A stretch of DNA of 64,000 nt from Streptomyces sp. GESEQ-35 (GTDB taxonomy: Bacteria > Actinomycetota > Actinomycetes > Streptomycetales > Streptomycetaceae). The stretch spans positions 186,001 to 250,000 of the forward strand of contig NZ_JAFFSX010000007.1 of the NCBI RefSeq assembly GCF_017948485.1. Direction: 5' to 3'. Made by a program: the position numbers and the translations under genes. The notes under the pieces were generated by a model. The model had not been told where the DNA came from, made no database searches, and worked only from the letters and a program-made list of their open reading frames with translations. Positions 8,771 to 17,386 of this stretch are shown piece by piece; within the stretch, counting starts at the first letter, position 1, and every line of letters starts with the position of its first letter.

Positions 8771-9882
8771 GCGCTCGCCCCCAGGATTCCGCCGAGCGTC
8801 CGGTCGACCGTGCCCGTCACCGCGGGGCCCTGCGGCACCTCCGGCAGGGAGTCGAACAGGTCCCTCAGCTCCTTGCAGTCCGTTTCGTCCCCGGTCGTCC
8901 TGAGTACGGAGCACAGCAGCGAGGCCGGATCCTGTGCCTGGTCCGCGTTGTTGCGGGTGTCGAGGGTGCCGGCCGACGGGTTGTAGGCGTTGTTCAGGTT
9001 CGACATGCCGGTCGGGGCCACCTCCAACAGCTCCTCCAGCGCCGTCCGTTGGGTGACGAGCACCCTGGTCACCTTGCTCAGCCCCTCCACGTTCGAGGTC
9101 AGCGACTTCTTGTTCTTCTTCACGAAGCCGGACACGTCGCCGAGTGCCGTCCCGAGGTTCTTCAGCGCCGCCGCCAAGTCCTCGCGTTCGCCCGCGAGTT
9201 GGTCGGCGACCTTCGCGAGGCTGCTGTTGAACGACCGCACGCTCTTGTCGTCGGCCGCCAGCGCCGCCGTGAAGACCTGGAGGTTCCGGATCGTGCCGAA
9301 CAGGTCCGTGCGGCCGTCGGACAGGGTGGTGACCGCCGCCGAGAGGTCCTCCACCGTCCGGTGCAGGTTCTCGCCCTGGCCGTCGAAATTGTCCGCGCTC
9401 ACCCCGAGCAGCCGCGACAGGGAGCCGTTCTTGTTGGCACCCTCGGGGCCGAGCGCCTCGGCCGTGGTGTGCAGGCTGTCGAAGACACGGTCCAGTTCGA
9501 CGGGTACGGCCGTGCGCGACTCGGGGATCTCGTCGCCGTCCCGCAGGACCGGACCGCCGCCGTACACCGGCAGCAGCTGCACATAACGGTCGCTGACCAC
9601 CGAGGAGTTGATGATCGCGGCCTGGGCCTCGGCTGGGACCTTGCGGTCCGCGTCGTACTCCAGCTCCACCCGCACCCGGCCGCCCTCCGGCGTGATCTTC
9701 CTGACCTCACCGATCCGCACGCCCAGGACGCGGACGTCCGAGCCGGGGTAGATGCCGACGGTGCGCGGGAAGTACGCCGTGACGCGGACCGGTTCGGGGC
9801 GCGGCCACAGGACGTAGGTGAGCGCGGCGACGAGGGCCAGGGTGGTCAGCATGGCCAGGCGCTTCCTCCAACGGCTGCTCAC
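8767..9882 (-). CDS. mceD: MceD, Mce-family subunit
   Basis: A 371-residue protein with one N-terminal membrane helix (about 10-28), an MCE domain (about 32-110) and a long coiled-coil-prone helical region rich in Leu heptads. The C-terminal 70 residues hold two Cys (L-L-C-S and D-C-K-E) that could form a disulfide. GTG at 9882 overlaps the mceC stop by four bases. Fourth subunit of the predicted hetero-hexameric lipid importer. Confidence 0.9.
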   Translation of the reverse strand: MSSRWRKRLAMLTTLALVAALTYVLWPRPEPVRVTAYFPRTVGIYPGSDVRVLGVRIGEVRKITPEGGRVRVELEYDADRKVPAEAQAAIINSSVVSDRYVQLLPVYGGGPVLRDGDEIPESRTAVPVELDRVFDSLHTTAEALGPEGANKNGSLSRLLGVSADNFDGQGENLHRTVEDLSAAVTTLSDGRTDLFGTIRNLQVFTAALAADDKSVRSFNSSLAKVADQLAGEREDLAAALKNLGTALGDVSGFVKKNKKSLTSNVEGLSKVTRVLVTQRTALEELLEVAPTGMSNLNNAYNPSAGTLDTRNNADQAQDPASLLCSVLRTTGDETDCKELRDLFDSLPEVPQGPAVTGTVDRTLGGILGASA

Positions 9883-11051
9883 TGTGCGCCTCCCGTCCGC
9901 GGCACCACCGGAGCCGCGACCAGGTTCTGGACGTAGGAGTCGAACCAGCGGCCGTTGCCGAGAGTGTTGGTGAAGAGCCGTACATAGGGCGCCAGGAGCT
10001 TGATGCTCCGGTCCAGGTTGGACTGATTCCGTTCGAGCATCTCCACCACGCCGTTCAGGCCCTCGAGCGCGGGCCCGATCTCCTTGTCGTTGTCCTGGAC
10101 CAGGCCGGAGAGCTGGATGCCGAGCGCGGCGGAGCTCTTCAGCAGGTTGTGGATCGCCTCGCGACGCCTGCTGATCTCCTTGAACAGCTTGTCGCCGTCC
10201 TTGACCAGGGCGGTGAAGTCCCCTGAGCGGTCGGCGAGTACACCTGTGACGCCGTTCGCGTGGTCGAGCAGCTCGCGCAGCGCCTTGTCGCGGGAGGCGA
10301 CCGTCCGGGATATCTGCGACAGGCCCTTGATGGATGCTCGTACCTCCTCCGGGGAGTCCTCGAAGGTGGTGGAGATGGTGTCCAGGGCCTTCGCCACACG
10401 GTCGGTGTCGACCTTCTCCGACGTCGTGGTGAGGTCGCTGAAGGCCTGTACGACGTCGTACGCGGGGACGGTGTGCTTGAGCGGTATCTCGCTGCCGGGC
10501 GTCAACTGACCCCGGCCCTTGGGGTGCAGCGCGAGGTACTTCGCGCCGAGGATCGTCTTGACCCGGATCGACGCGCCGGTCCCGGTGCCGAAGCCCGGCT
10601 CACCCTTGATCTTGAAGGTGACCTTGACGTGGTCGCCGTCCAGGTCGACCTCCTCGACCTTGCCGACCTTGACCCCCGCGATCCGCACCTCGTCACCGGG
10701 CTTGAGTCCGCCCGCCTCCGCGAAGGCCGCGCTGTACGTCTCGCCGTCGCCGATCACCGGCAGGCTGTCGGCGTTGAATGCGGCCACGGCCAGCAGCGCG
10801 AGGGTGGTGAGGCCGACGGCGCCAATGGCGACGGGGGTTCGCTCTCGGAAGGGGCCGAGGCGCGGGCGGCGGAGCCGTATCTTCTTCGGCAGCTTGGGTG
10901 GCTCGACGCGCACCTTGAACAGCGGCTGCGGGCGGTGCCGGCGGGGCTTCCGGTGCGGCAGGAGCCGTACCTTCGGCAGCCGTATCCTCGGCAGCTTGGG
11001 CGGCTCCACACGCACCCTGAACAGCGGCTCCGGGCGTTTCTTCCGGCTCAT
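9879..11051 (-). CDS. mceC: MceC, Mce-family subunit with duplicated basic N-terminus
   Basis: A 390-residue Mce protein. Before the membrane helix (about 75-95) it has an unusually long, very basic cytoplasmic segment containing a 15-residue motif twice (residues 7-21 and 41-55: P-E/Q-P-L-F-R/K-V-R-V-E-P-P-K-L-P), 34 residues apart. The MCE domain and helical region follow. ATG 11051 is chosen over 11060 because it gives the ATGA overlap with mceB. The basic repeats face the cytoplasm and could touch membrane phospholipid, the YrbE permeases or the MceG ATPase; this is inference. Confidence 0.9.
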   Translation of the reverse strand: MSRKKRPEPLFRVRVEPPKLPRIRLPKVRLLPHRKPRRHRPQPLFKVRVEPPKLPKKIRLRRPRLGPFRERTPVAIGAVGLTTLALLAVAAFNADSLPVIGDGETYSAAFAEAGGLKPGDEVRIAGVKVGKVEEVDLDGDHVKVTFKIKGEPGFGTGTGASIRVKTILGAKYLALHPKGRGQLTPGSEIPLKHTVPAYDVVQAFSDLTTTSEKVDTDRVAKALDTISTTFEDSPEEVRASIKGLSQISRTVASRDKALRELLDHANGVTGVLADRSGDFTALVKDGDKLFKEISRRREAIHNLLKSSAALGIQLSGLVQDNDKEIGPALEGLNGVVEMLERNQSNLDRSIKLLAPYVRLFTNTLGNGRWFDSYVQNLVAAPVVPRTGGAQ

Positions 11052-12112
11052 GCTCCACACCTCGCCCTCGCCACATGCAGATCAGGCGTCAGCACCTGCT
11101 GTGACGTCGACTCCGTCTTCGGCAGCACGATCCGGCCGTCGAAGTCGCAGAGGTAGAAGTTGAACCACGAGCCGTAGGACGCCGTCCCCGTCAGCTCGTT
11201 GAGCTTGTTCGGCAGCCGCTTCAGCACGCCCTCCACGGTCTCCTCGTTGTCGTTGAGCGTTCCGGTGAGCTCGGTCAGCTCTGCGATGCCGTCCCTCAGC
11301 GGCGGGCGCGCGTCCTTCAGCAGGCCCGAAGTCGCCTCCGTCAGGTCGCCGATGCTCACCAACGACTCCCCGATGGGCTTGCGGTCGGCGGACAGGCCCG
11401 AAATCACCCGGCGCAGCTGCTTGAGCAGCCCGGAGAAGCGGGCGCCGCGCTTGTCGAGGGTCTCCAGCACGGTGTTGAGGTTGTCGATCACCGAGCCGAT
11501 CAGCTGGTCGCGGCCGGCCAGCGTCGACGTGAGCGACGCCGTGTGCACGAGCAGGCTGTTGACGGTGCCACCCTCGCCCTGAACGGTCTTGATGATCTCG
11601 GTGGCGAGCTGGTTGACGTCCTTCGGGCTGAGCGCGGCGAACAGCGGCTTGAAGCCGTTCAGTAGGGCGTTGAGGTCCAACGCCGGCTGTGTGCGGGACA
11701 GCGGGATCGTCGCGCCGGGCCGCAGCCGGGTGCCGTCGCCCGCGCCCTCGGCCAGCGCGACGTACCGCTGCCCGACCAGATTGCGGTACCGGATGACCGC
11801 GCCCGTGCTGGTGACCAGCGGCCGGTCCCGGCCGACCGTGAAGGTGACCTCGGCCAGCGTCCGGTCCTTGATCCGGATCCCCTCGACCTCGCCGACCCGC
11901 ACCCCGGCCACCCGGATGTCGTCGCCCTTCTCCAGGCCGGTGACGTCGCTGAAGACCGCGCGGTACTTGTGCTCGGGGGCGAAGGAGATGTTGACGATGG
12001 TGGCGGCGAGCAGGGCCGTCGCCAGGATCGTCACCAGCGCGAAGAGGCTGAACTTGATGAGCGGGGCCGCGGTCTGCCGGGCTCCCGCGCTCCTCATACG
12101 ACCGGTCCTCAT
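11048..12112 (-). CDS. mceB: MceB, Mce-family subunit
   Basis: A 354-residue protein: membrane helix (about 20-42), MCE domain with G-V-R-V-G-E-V and N-L-V-G-Q-R-Y-V-A-L (about 45-130), then a long helical stretch. The C-terminus contains W-F-N-F-Y-L-C-D-F and an R-C near the end, a Cys pair typical of MceB. ATG 12112 overlaps the mceA stop (ATGA). Second subunit of the importer. Confidence 0.9.
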   Translation of the reverse strand: MRTGRMRSAGARQTAAPLIKFSLFALVTILATALLAATIVNISFAPEHKYRAVFSDVTGLEKGDDIRVAGVRVGEVEGIRIKDRTLAEVTFTVGRDRPLVTSTGAVIRYRNLVGQRYVALAEGAGDGTRLRPGATIPLSRTQPALDLNALLNGFKPLFAALSPKDVNQLATEIIKTVQGEGGTVNSLLVHTASLTSTLAGRDQLIGSVIDNLNTVLETLDKRGARFSGLLKQLRRVISGLSADRKPIGESLVSIGDLTEATSGLLKDARPPLRDGIAELTELTGTLNDNEETVEGVLKRLPNKLNELTGTASYGSWFNFYLCDFDGRIVLPKTESTSQQVLTPDLHVARARCGA

Positions 12113-13374
12113 GCCACACTCACCGCCGTCCCGCGCGCCAGCGGCCCGAACAGCAGCGTCGCGACCGGCGGCACCTCGTCGGCGGGCACACCCAGGACAG
12201 GGGCCACGAGCGAGCCGAGGGCCCGCTGCTCGGCCCGGGTGGCAGACACGCCGGCCGGACCCGACGATGAACTCGCCTTACTGGAACCGTCGTTGAGATG
12301 TGCCCCGGGCGCCGGCACCGGAGGATGCGGCAGGTCACGGCAGTTGGGGCCCGACCGCTCGCCGTAACGCGGCTCCTCACCGGGCTCGTACGCCCCCTGC
12401 GGCCGTACGACCTCCAGCGTGATGTGCATCCTGCCGCCCCGGAACGCCTCCTCGGAGGCCTTCTCCTGCCGGACCAGACCGGCCAGCAGACACGGGTACT
12501 CGGGGGAGTAGCGGGCGAACAGCTCCAGCGTCGGACGCGAGACCCGGCCGAGGGTGATGAGCCGGTCGTCGTTCGCGTCGAGGAACTCCTCGGCCGTGTC
12601 CGCGACGGTCGCCGTCGAAGTCAGCGCGGCCGCGAGTCGGTCCTTCTCCTCGACGATCGTGCGGCTGGTGGTCACGGTGTTGCGCAGGATCTCCATCAGG
12701 TCGGGCGCCGCGTCGCCGTACATCTCGGCGACCTCGGCGAAGCGGGCGATGTCCTCGGTGAGGGACGGCAGATGGGGGTTGAGGCGGCGCAGGTAGGCCT
12801 CCAGGCGCGTGAGGTTGTCGCCGATCCGCTCGCCGCGGCCTTCGAGGGCGGTGGCGAACGCGGAGAGGGCGGCGTTGAGCTTGCCGGGCTGGACCGTCCG
12901 GAGCAGTGGCAGCAGGTCGTTCATCAACTGCTGGAGTTCGATGCCGACTCGGGTGCGGTCCTGGGTGATGACGTCACCGGCGCGGATGGGGCGGGCAGAG
13001 GAGCGAGAGGGGGCCACCAGGTCGACGTACTTCTCGCCGAACAGCGTCTTGGGCAGCAGCCGCGCGTGCACATCGGACGGGATGTGGCCGACGTGCTCCG
13101 GCTTGAGCGCGATGTCCAGCGTCGCCTTCGTCCCGTCGGCCCGCACCTCGCGCACCTCGCCGACCAGCAGCCCGCGCACCTTGACGTCGGCCCGCGGATC
13201 GAGCTGGTTGCCCAGGCTGTCGGCCTCCAGCGTGATCCGCACGACCGGCGTGAACGCCTGCTGATAGACCGCTACCGACAGCCCCAGCAGCAGTGCGAGC
13301 ACGGCGATGAAGACGACGCCGTACAACCGCAGCCTCAGCACCCTCATACGACGCACCCTCATACGACGGCTCAC
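12109..13374 (-). CDS. mceA: MceA, Mce-family subunit
   Basis: A 421-residue protein with a short Arg-rich cytoplasmic start, a membrane helix (about 15-35), the MCE domain (about 40-120) and a helical region. A Ser/Pro-rich C-terminal stretch contains P-A-P-G-A-H. GTG at 13374 overlaps the yrbEB stop (GTGA). First of the six consecutive mce genes. The longer open frame upstream lies inside yrbEB and is not coding. Confidence 0.9.
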   Translation of the reverse strand: MSRRMRVRRMRVLRLRLYGVVFIAVLALLLGLSVAVYQQAFTPVVRITLEADSLGNQLDPRADVKVRGLLVGEVREVRADGTKATLDIALKPEHVGHIPSDVHARLLPKTLFGEKYVDLVAPSRSSARPIRAGDVITQDRTRVGIELQQLMNDLLPLLRTVQPGKLNAALSAFATALEGRGERIGDNLTRLEAYLRRLNPHLPSLTEDIARFAEVAEMYGDAAPDLMEILRNTVTTSRTIVEEKDRLAAALTSTATVADTAEEFLDANDDRLITLGRVSRPTLELFARYSPEYPCLLAGLVRQEKASEEAFRGGRMHITLEVVRPQGAYEPGEEPRYGERSGPNCRDLPHPPVPAPGAHLNDGSSKASSSSGPAGVSATRAEQRALGSLVAPVLGVPADEVPPVATLLFGPLARGTAVSVA

Positions 13375-14186
13375 CCCGCGATCCGTACGGTCGTGTTGGC
13401 GCCCCAGATTGCCAACGACAGGAAGAAATCGAGGACGTTGATCGCAACGATCGAGGTCCGCACCGCACGGCCCACCGCCACGCCGACGCCCGCCGGACCG
13501 CCGCTCGCGTAGTAGCCGTAGAAGCAGTGCACCAGGATGATCAGGACGGCGAAGACGAGCACCTTGCCGAAGGACCACAGCACGTCGACCGGTGGCAGGT
13601 ACTGCTGGAAGTAGTGGTCGTAGGTGCCGGCCGACTGTCCGTAGTAGACGGTGGTGATGGTGCGGGCGGCGAGGTACGAGGACAGCAGGCCGATCACGTA
13701 CAGCGGGATGACCGCGACGAACCCGGCGATCATCCTCGTCGTCACCAGGAACGGCAGCGAGGGCACGCCCATGACTTCGAGCGCGTCGGTCTCCTCGCTG
13801 ATCCGCATCGCGCCCAGCTGTGCCGTGAAACCGGCGCCGACGGTCGCGGACAGCGCGAGCCCGGCCACCAGCGGGGCGATCTCCCGGGTGTTGAAGTAGG
13901 CGGACAGGAACGCCACGAAGTTCGAGGTGCCTAGCTGGTTGAGGGCCGCGTAGCCCTGGAGGCCGACCTCGGTGCCGGTGAAGAAGGACAGGAAGGCGAT
14001 CACACCGACCGTGCCGCCCACCACCGCGAGCGCGCCCCGGCCGAAGCTCACCTCGGCGAGCAGCCGCAGGATCTCCTTCTTGTAGCGGCGCAGGGTGCGG
14101 CCGGTCCAGGCCAACGAGCGGCCGTAGAAGGCCAGTTGGACGCCGAGCTCTTCGAGTGAGCGCAGAGGGCGTTGCAGCAGTCTCAT
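13371..14186 (-). CDS. YrbE-type ABC permease B (MlaE family)
   Basis: A 271-residue MlaE/YrbE permease with about five membrane helices and the conserved region E-T-D-A-L-E-V-M-G that contacts the ATPase. It pairs with the permease encoded just upstream (13-base gap) to form the inner-membrane core of the Mce importer, energised by MceG. Equivalent to yrbEB of mycobacterial mce loci. Confidence 0.92.
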   Translation of the reverse strand: MRLLQRPLRSLEELGVQLAFYGRSLAWTGRTLRRYKKEILRLLAEVSFGRGALAVVGGTVGVIAFLSFFTGTEVGLQGYAALNQLGTSNFVAFLSAYFNTREIAPLVAGLALSATVGAGFTAQLGAMRISEETDALEVMGVPSLPFLVTTRMIAGFVAVIPLYVIGLLSSYLAARTITTVYYGQSAGTYDHYFQQYLPPVDVLWSFGKVLVFAVLIILVHCFYGYYASGGPAGVGVAVGRAVRTSIVAINVLDFFLSLAIWGANTTVRIAG

Positions 14187-14199
14187 CGGCTAACCCCTC

Positions 14200-14970
14200 T
14201 CAACCTCTCTGCGGGACGACCTGGAAGTACACCGCGGTCATCACGAAGTTGGTCACGAACAGCAACATGAAGGTGATCACCACCGACTGGTTCACCGCGT
14301 CGCCCACGCCCTTCGGGCCGCCCTTCGCGGTGAGTCCCTTGTACGAGGCGACGATCGCGGCGATAGCCCCGAACACCAGCGCCTTGACCTCGGCCGCCCA
14401 CAGGTCGGAGAGCTGGGCGAGGGTGGTGAAGGAGGCGAGGTAGGCGCCCGGAGTGCCGTTCTGCAGGACGACGTTGAAGAAGTAGCCGCCCGCCACGCCG
14501 ACCACCGACACCAGGCCGTTGAGCAGCACCGCCACCACCATCGACGCCAGCACGCGCGGGACGACCAGCCGGTGGATGGGGTCGATGCCCAACACCTGCA
14601 TCGCGTCGATCTCGTCGCGGATCTTCCGCGCCCCGAGGTCCGCGCAGATCGCCGTGCCGCCGGCGCCCGCGATGAGCAGCGCGGTGACGATCGGCGAGGC
14701 CTCGCGCAGCACGGCGAGCACTGAGGCGGCTCCGGAGAATGACTGGGCGCCCAACTGCCTTGTCAGGCTGCCGATCTGCAGGGCGATGACCGCGCCGAAG
14801 GGGATGGAGACCAGGGCGGTCGGAAGGATCGTCACGCTCGCGACGAACCACGCCTGCTGGATGAACTCCCTTGCCTGGAACGGCCGTCGGGGGATCGTCC
14901 GGACGACGTCCAGCGCCATCGCGAACAGGCTTCCCGAGTGCCGCAGCGCTCCGATCGGTGACAGACTCAT
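14200..14970 (-). CDS. YrbE-type ABC permease A (MlaE family)
   Basis: A 256-residue MlaE/YrbE permease with hydrophobic helices and the ATPase-coupling segment D-E-I-D-A-M-Q-V-L-G. ATG at 14970 overlaps the stop of the ATPase gene by four bases, so ATPase and permease are co-translated. Partner of the next permease; by homology it extracts lipid from, or delivers it to, the membrane. Confidence 0.92.
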   Translation of the reverse strand: MSLSPIGALRHSGSLFAMALDVVRTIPRRPFQAREFIQQAWFVASVTILPTALVSIPFGAVIALQIGSLTRQLGAQSFSGAASVLAVLREASPIVTALLIAGAGGTAICADLGARKIRDEIDAMQVLGIDPIHRLVVPRVLASMVVAVLLNGLVSVVGVAGGYFFNVVLQNGTPGAYLASFTTLAQLSDLWAAEVKALVFGAIAAIVASYKGLTAKGGPKGVGDAVNQSVVITFMLLFVTNFVMTAVYFQVVPQRG

Positions 14971-15923
14971 GCGCCGGCCACCACCGTCTGGCGCAGCGCG
15001 GCCTCGCGCCGGGCGATCGCCTCCCAGCGGGGTGGCCGTGGGATACCCGGCCCCGGCAGCAGGCGGGGAGTCAGCGCCTGACTGCCGGGAGACTGTGTGC
15101 CTTTGCCGTCGTCGCCGAGGGCGGCCAGCTCCTGCTCGACCTGGGCGGCGTCCTTCTCCTCCGCCATCCCGATCGGCCCCTGCATGCGGCCGTTCAGGAA
15201 CTGCCGTACGACGGGCTCGTTGCTGGTGAGCAGCTCCTCGCGCGGCCCGAACATCACCAGCTCGCGGCGGAACAGCAGCCCGATGTTGTCCGGGACCTGG
15301 CGGGCCGAGGCGATGTCGTGCGTGACGATCAGGAAAGTCGCGTCGATCTGGGCGTTGAGGTCGACGATGAGCTGGTTGAGGTAGGCGACGCGGACGGGGT
15401 CGAGGCCGGAGTCGGGCTCGTCGAACAGGATGATCTCGGGGTCGAGAACCAGAGCCCGGGCCAGTCCTGCCCGCTTCCGCATTCCGCCCGAGATCTCGCC
15501 GGGCAGCTTCCCCTCGGCGCCGATCAGCCCGACCATGTCCATCTTCTCCAGCACGATGCGCCGGATCTCGCTCTCGGACTTACGGGTGTGCTCGCGCAGG
15601 GGGAAGGCGATGTTGTCGTACAGGTTCATCGAGCCGAACAGCGCGCCGTCCTGGAACAGCACGCCGAAGAGTTGACGCACCTCGTACAGGTCGCGCTCGC
15701 GGAGCCTCGTGATGTCCCGGCCCTGGATCGTGATCGAGCCATGCTCCGGCTTCAGCAGTCCGACGAGCGTCTTGAGGAACACCGACTTGCCCGTCCCGGA
15801 GGGGCCGAGCATGACCGAGACCTCCCCGGCGGGCAGCGTCAGCGAGACGTCCTGCCAGATGACCTGGTGACCGAAGGACTTGGTCAGCCCTTCCACACAG
15901 ATCTCGACACCCATCCGGTTCAC
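14967..15923 (-). CDS. mceG: MceG/Mkl-type ABC ATPase of the Mce importer
   Basis: A 318-residue ATPase: Walker A G-P-S-G-T-G-K-S (40-47), Q-loop in L-F-Q-D-G-A, signature I-S-G-G-M-R-K-R, Walker B I-I-L-F-D-E-P-D-S-G and H-loop T-H-D. The D-S-G-L-D-P form and M-R-K-R signature are typical of MlaF/Mkl importers. A C-terminal extension of about 60 residues is Pro- and charge-rich. Here it opens the transporter operon, whereas in mycobacteria mceG is unlinked. Starts at 15923 or at the ATG nine bases inside (15914) are both possible. Confidence 0.9.
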   Translation of the reverse strand: MNRMGVEICVEGLTKSFGHQVIWQDVSLTLPAGEVSVMLGPSGTGKSVFLKTLVGLLKPEHGSITIQGRDITRLRERDLYEVRQLFGVLFQDGALFGSMNLYDNIAFPLREHTRKSESEIRRIVLEKMDMVGLIGAEGKLPGEISGGMRKRAGLARALVLDPEIILFDEPDSGLDPVRVAYLNQLIVDLNAQIDATFLIVTHDIASARQVPDNIGLLFRRELVMFGPREELLTSNEPVVRQFLNGRMQGPIGMAEEKDAAQVEQELAALGDDGKGTQSPGSQALTPRLLPGPGIPRPPRWEAIARREAALRQTVVAGA

Positions 15924-16021
15924 CCTTCGCCCACGTGAGCAGCTCCGACATCTGCTCTACGGGGAGGGAGCGGGCGTCCGTCGCTGGGGTGGCGGAATTT
16001 TTTCGGGCGGTTTCCGGGAGC

Positions 16022-16065
16022 GCGTCCAGGGGTGCCCAGGGCCTGCGTCCAGGGGTGCCCAGGGC
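16022..16065. repeat. Two 21-bp direct repeats at the 3' end of the sigma-factor gene
   Basis: A 21-base unit beginning GCGTCCAGGGGTGCCC occurs at 16022-16042 and again, identically, at 16045-16065, separated by CT. It lies between the sigma-factor stop and mceG, touching the last base of the stop codon. It could bind a regulator or be a slippage duplication. Confidence 0.75.
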
Positions 16066-17075
16066 TACGGAAGCGGGCTCACCGTGGGCGTGGGAACGGC
16101 AGAGGGCTCGACGGGCAGGTCGGGGACCCCGGGGACCTCGGGGAGCTCAGGGACGTCCGGGATCTCGGGCACTTGCGGGATCTCCGGCGCGGACAGCACT
16201 GGCAGCGGCGCCACCGGGACCTCGGGGACTTCCGGCAGCGGGGGCACCGACAGTGGGAGGAACGAATCGCCCGACGGGGACTCGGCCGCTCTCCGTTCGG
16301 CCGCCATGGCCGTGGGCTCATCGTCCCGAGGAGTACGACCCCCGCCGCTGCCGTCCGGCCGCAGCGCCTCCGTGCCCGGCGAGGTGACGGCGGGCCGAGG
16401 CGCCGTACCGCCCCCGTCCCCGCTCCCGTCGAGCGTGTACGGCAGCACGAACCCCGCCACCGCCAGGGTCGCCGCCGTCGAGGCCACCGCCACGGCCTGT
16501 GCCTTGCCGACCGGCCGGGGCCGTCCCCAGCCGATCAGGAACAGGGCGAACCCGAGTGTCGCCGCCAGCGAGTTCCGCAGCGTCCGTCGGGCCCGGGCCA
16601 GCAGCGACTCGACGGTCCGGTAGCTGAGTCCCATCCGTACGGCGACCTGGCCGACGTCCAGGTCCTCGGACTTCAGCCGGAGCGCCTCCGCCTGCCGGGC
16701 GGGCAGTTCGCCACTGCGCCCGGCCAGCCACTTCGCCTCGGCCCGGTCGCACACCGCCTCCTCGACGGGCACCGGACCAGGGGCGATCAGCGTGGGACTG
16801 GTACGGACCTCGGCCTCGCGGTTGACCTGCCGGTGGCGGTCCACGCACAGCCGCATCGTCACCGTCGTCAGCCAGGCCGCGAGCCGCTCGTCGTCCAGGT
16901 CGGGGCGCTCCGCGGCGCGCAGCATCGCCTCATGCACCGCGTCCTCGGCGTCCTCCGCGCTCATCGATCTGCGCCGGGCCACCTTGAGCAGTTGCTCGCG
17001 GTGGCCCCACATGCGTTCCCAACGGTCGTCGGCCGCCTGCATCTCCGCAGGTATGTCCGGCATGTCCGTCGCCAT
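16065..17075 (-). CDS. ECF sigma factor with membrane segment(s) and Pro-Glu-Val-Pro tail
   Basis: A 336-residue protein. Region 2 spans about residues 20-90 (D-A-E-D-A-V-H-E-A-M and the W-L-T-T-V-T-M-R-L-C helix). Region 4 spans about 120-168 (L-P-A-R-Q-A-E-A-L-R-L, helix-turn-helix around V-A-V-R-M-G-L-S-Y-R-T-V). One or two hydrophobic segments follow (about 169-183 and 195-215), then a Gly/Ser/Pro linker and a 60-residue tail of P-E-V-P, P-E-I-P and P-D-V-P units. Most ECF factors end at about 200 residues. The tail may anchor the factor and sense the envelope; whether it lies outside depends on whether one or both helices span the membrane. No separate anti-sigma gene is adjacent. It reads in the same direction as mceG, 141 bases upstream, so it may head or control the mce operon. 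Confidence 0.85.
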   Translation of the reverse strand: MATDMPDIPAEMQAADDRWERMWGHREQLLKVARRRSMSAEDAEDAVHEAMLRAAERPDLDDERLAAWLTTVTMRLCVDRHRQVNREAEVRTSPTLIAPGPVPVEEAVCDRAEAKWLAGRSGELPARQAEALRLKSEDLDVGQVAVRMGLSYRTVESLLARARRTLRNSLAATLGFALFLIGWGRPRPVGKAQAVAVASTAATLAVAGFVLPYTLDGSGDGGGTAPRPAVTSPGTEALRPDGSGGGRTPRDDEPTAMAAERRAAESPSGDSFLPLSVPPLPEVPEVPVAPLPVLSAPEIPQVPEIPDVPELPEVPGVPDLPVEPSAVPTPTVSPLP

Positions 17076-17129
17076 GAGGGCCCCTTCGCGCTCATCCGCC
17101 GGTCTCGTGCCGTCCGGCGGGTGGCGACA

Positions 17130-17315
17130 TTACCGCCCGGTATCCGGGGTTGTGGAGGGGGTGGAGGCCTTCGAGTCCACACCGTTGCTGGTCAGCGGAG
17201 CGCCGCTGGCCAGCAGGTCGTCGCCGGGCAGCTCCAGGTCCGCACCGGGCGTGGGGAGTTGGGGCTCCGCCGTGTCCTCGGCCCGGCGGGCCCAGGCAAA
17301 TGAGGGGCTGCACAT
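17130..17315 (-). CDS. Small hypothetical protein (61 aa)
   Basis: A 61-residue frame with ATG at 17315 preceded by AGGAG at the right distance (5 nt). The product starts M-C-S-P-S-F-A-W-A-R-R and continues acidic and Pro/Ser/Thr-rich, ending P-D-T-G-R. No domain is recognised and there is no signal peptide. It fills most of an otherwise empty gap between the sigma factor and the MazG-like gene. Support rests on the ribosome site and Streptomyces-like codon use. Confidence 0.5.
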   Translation of the reverse strand: MCSPSFAWARRAEDTAEPQLPTPGADLELPGDDLLASGAPLTSNGVDSKASTPSTTPDTGR

Positions 17316-17386
17316 GCCCACTCCTGCATGGAATGCGCGGATTGGCGCCAAGTGCCCCTGCGCCTCGTCCGATCGGCCGAGCGTCG

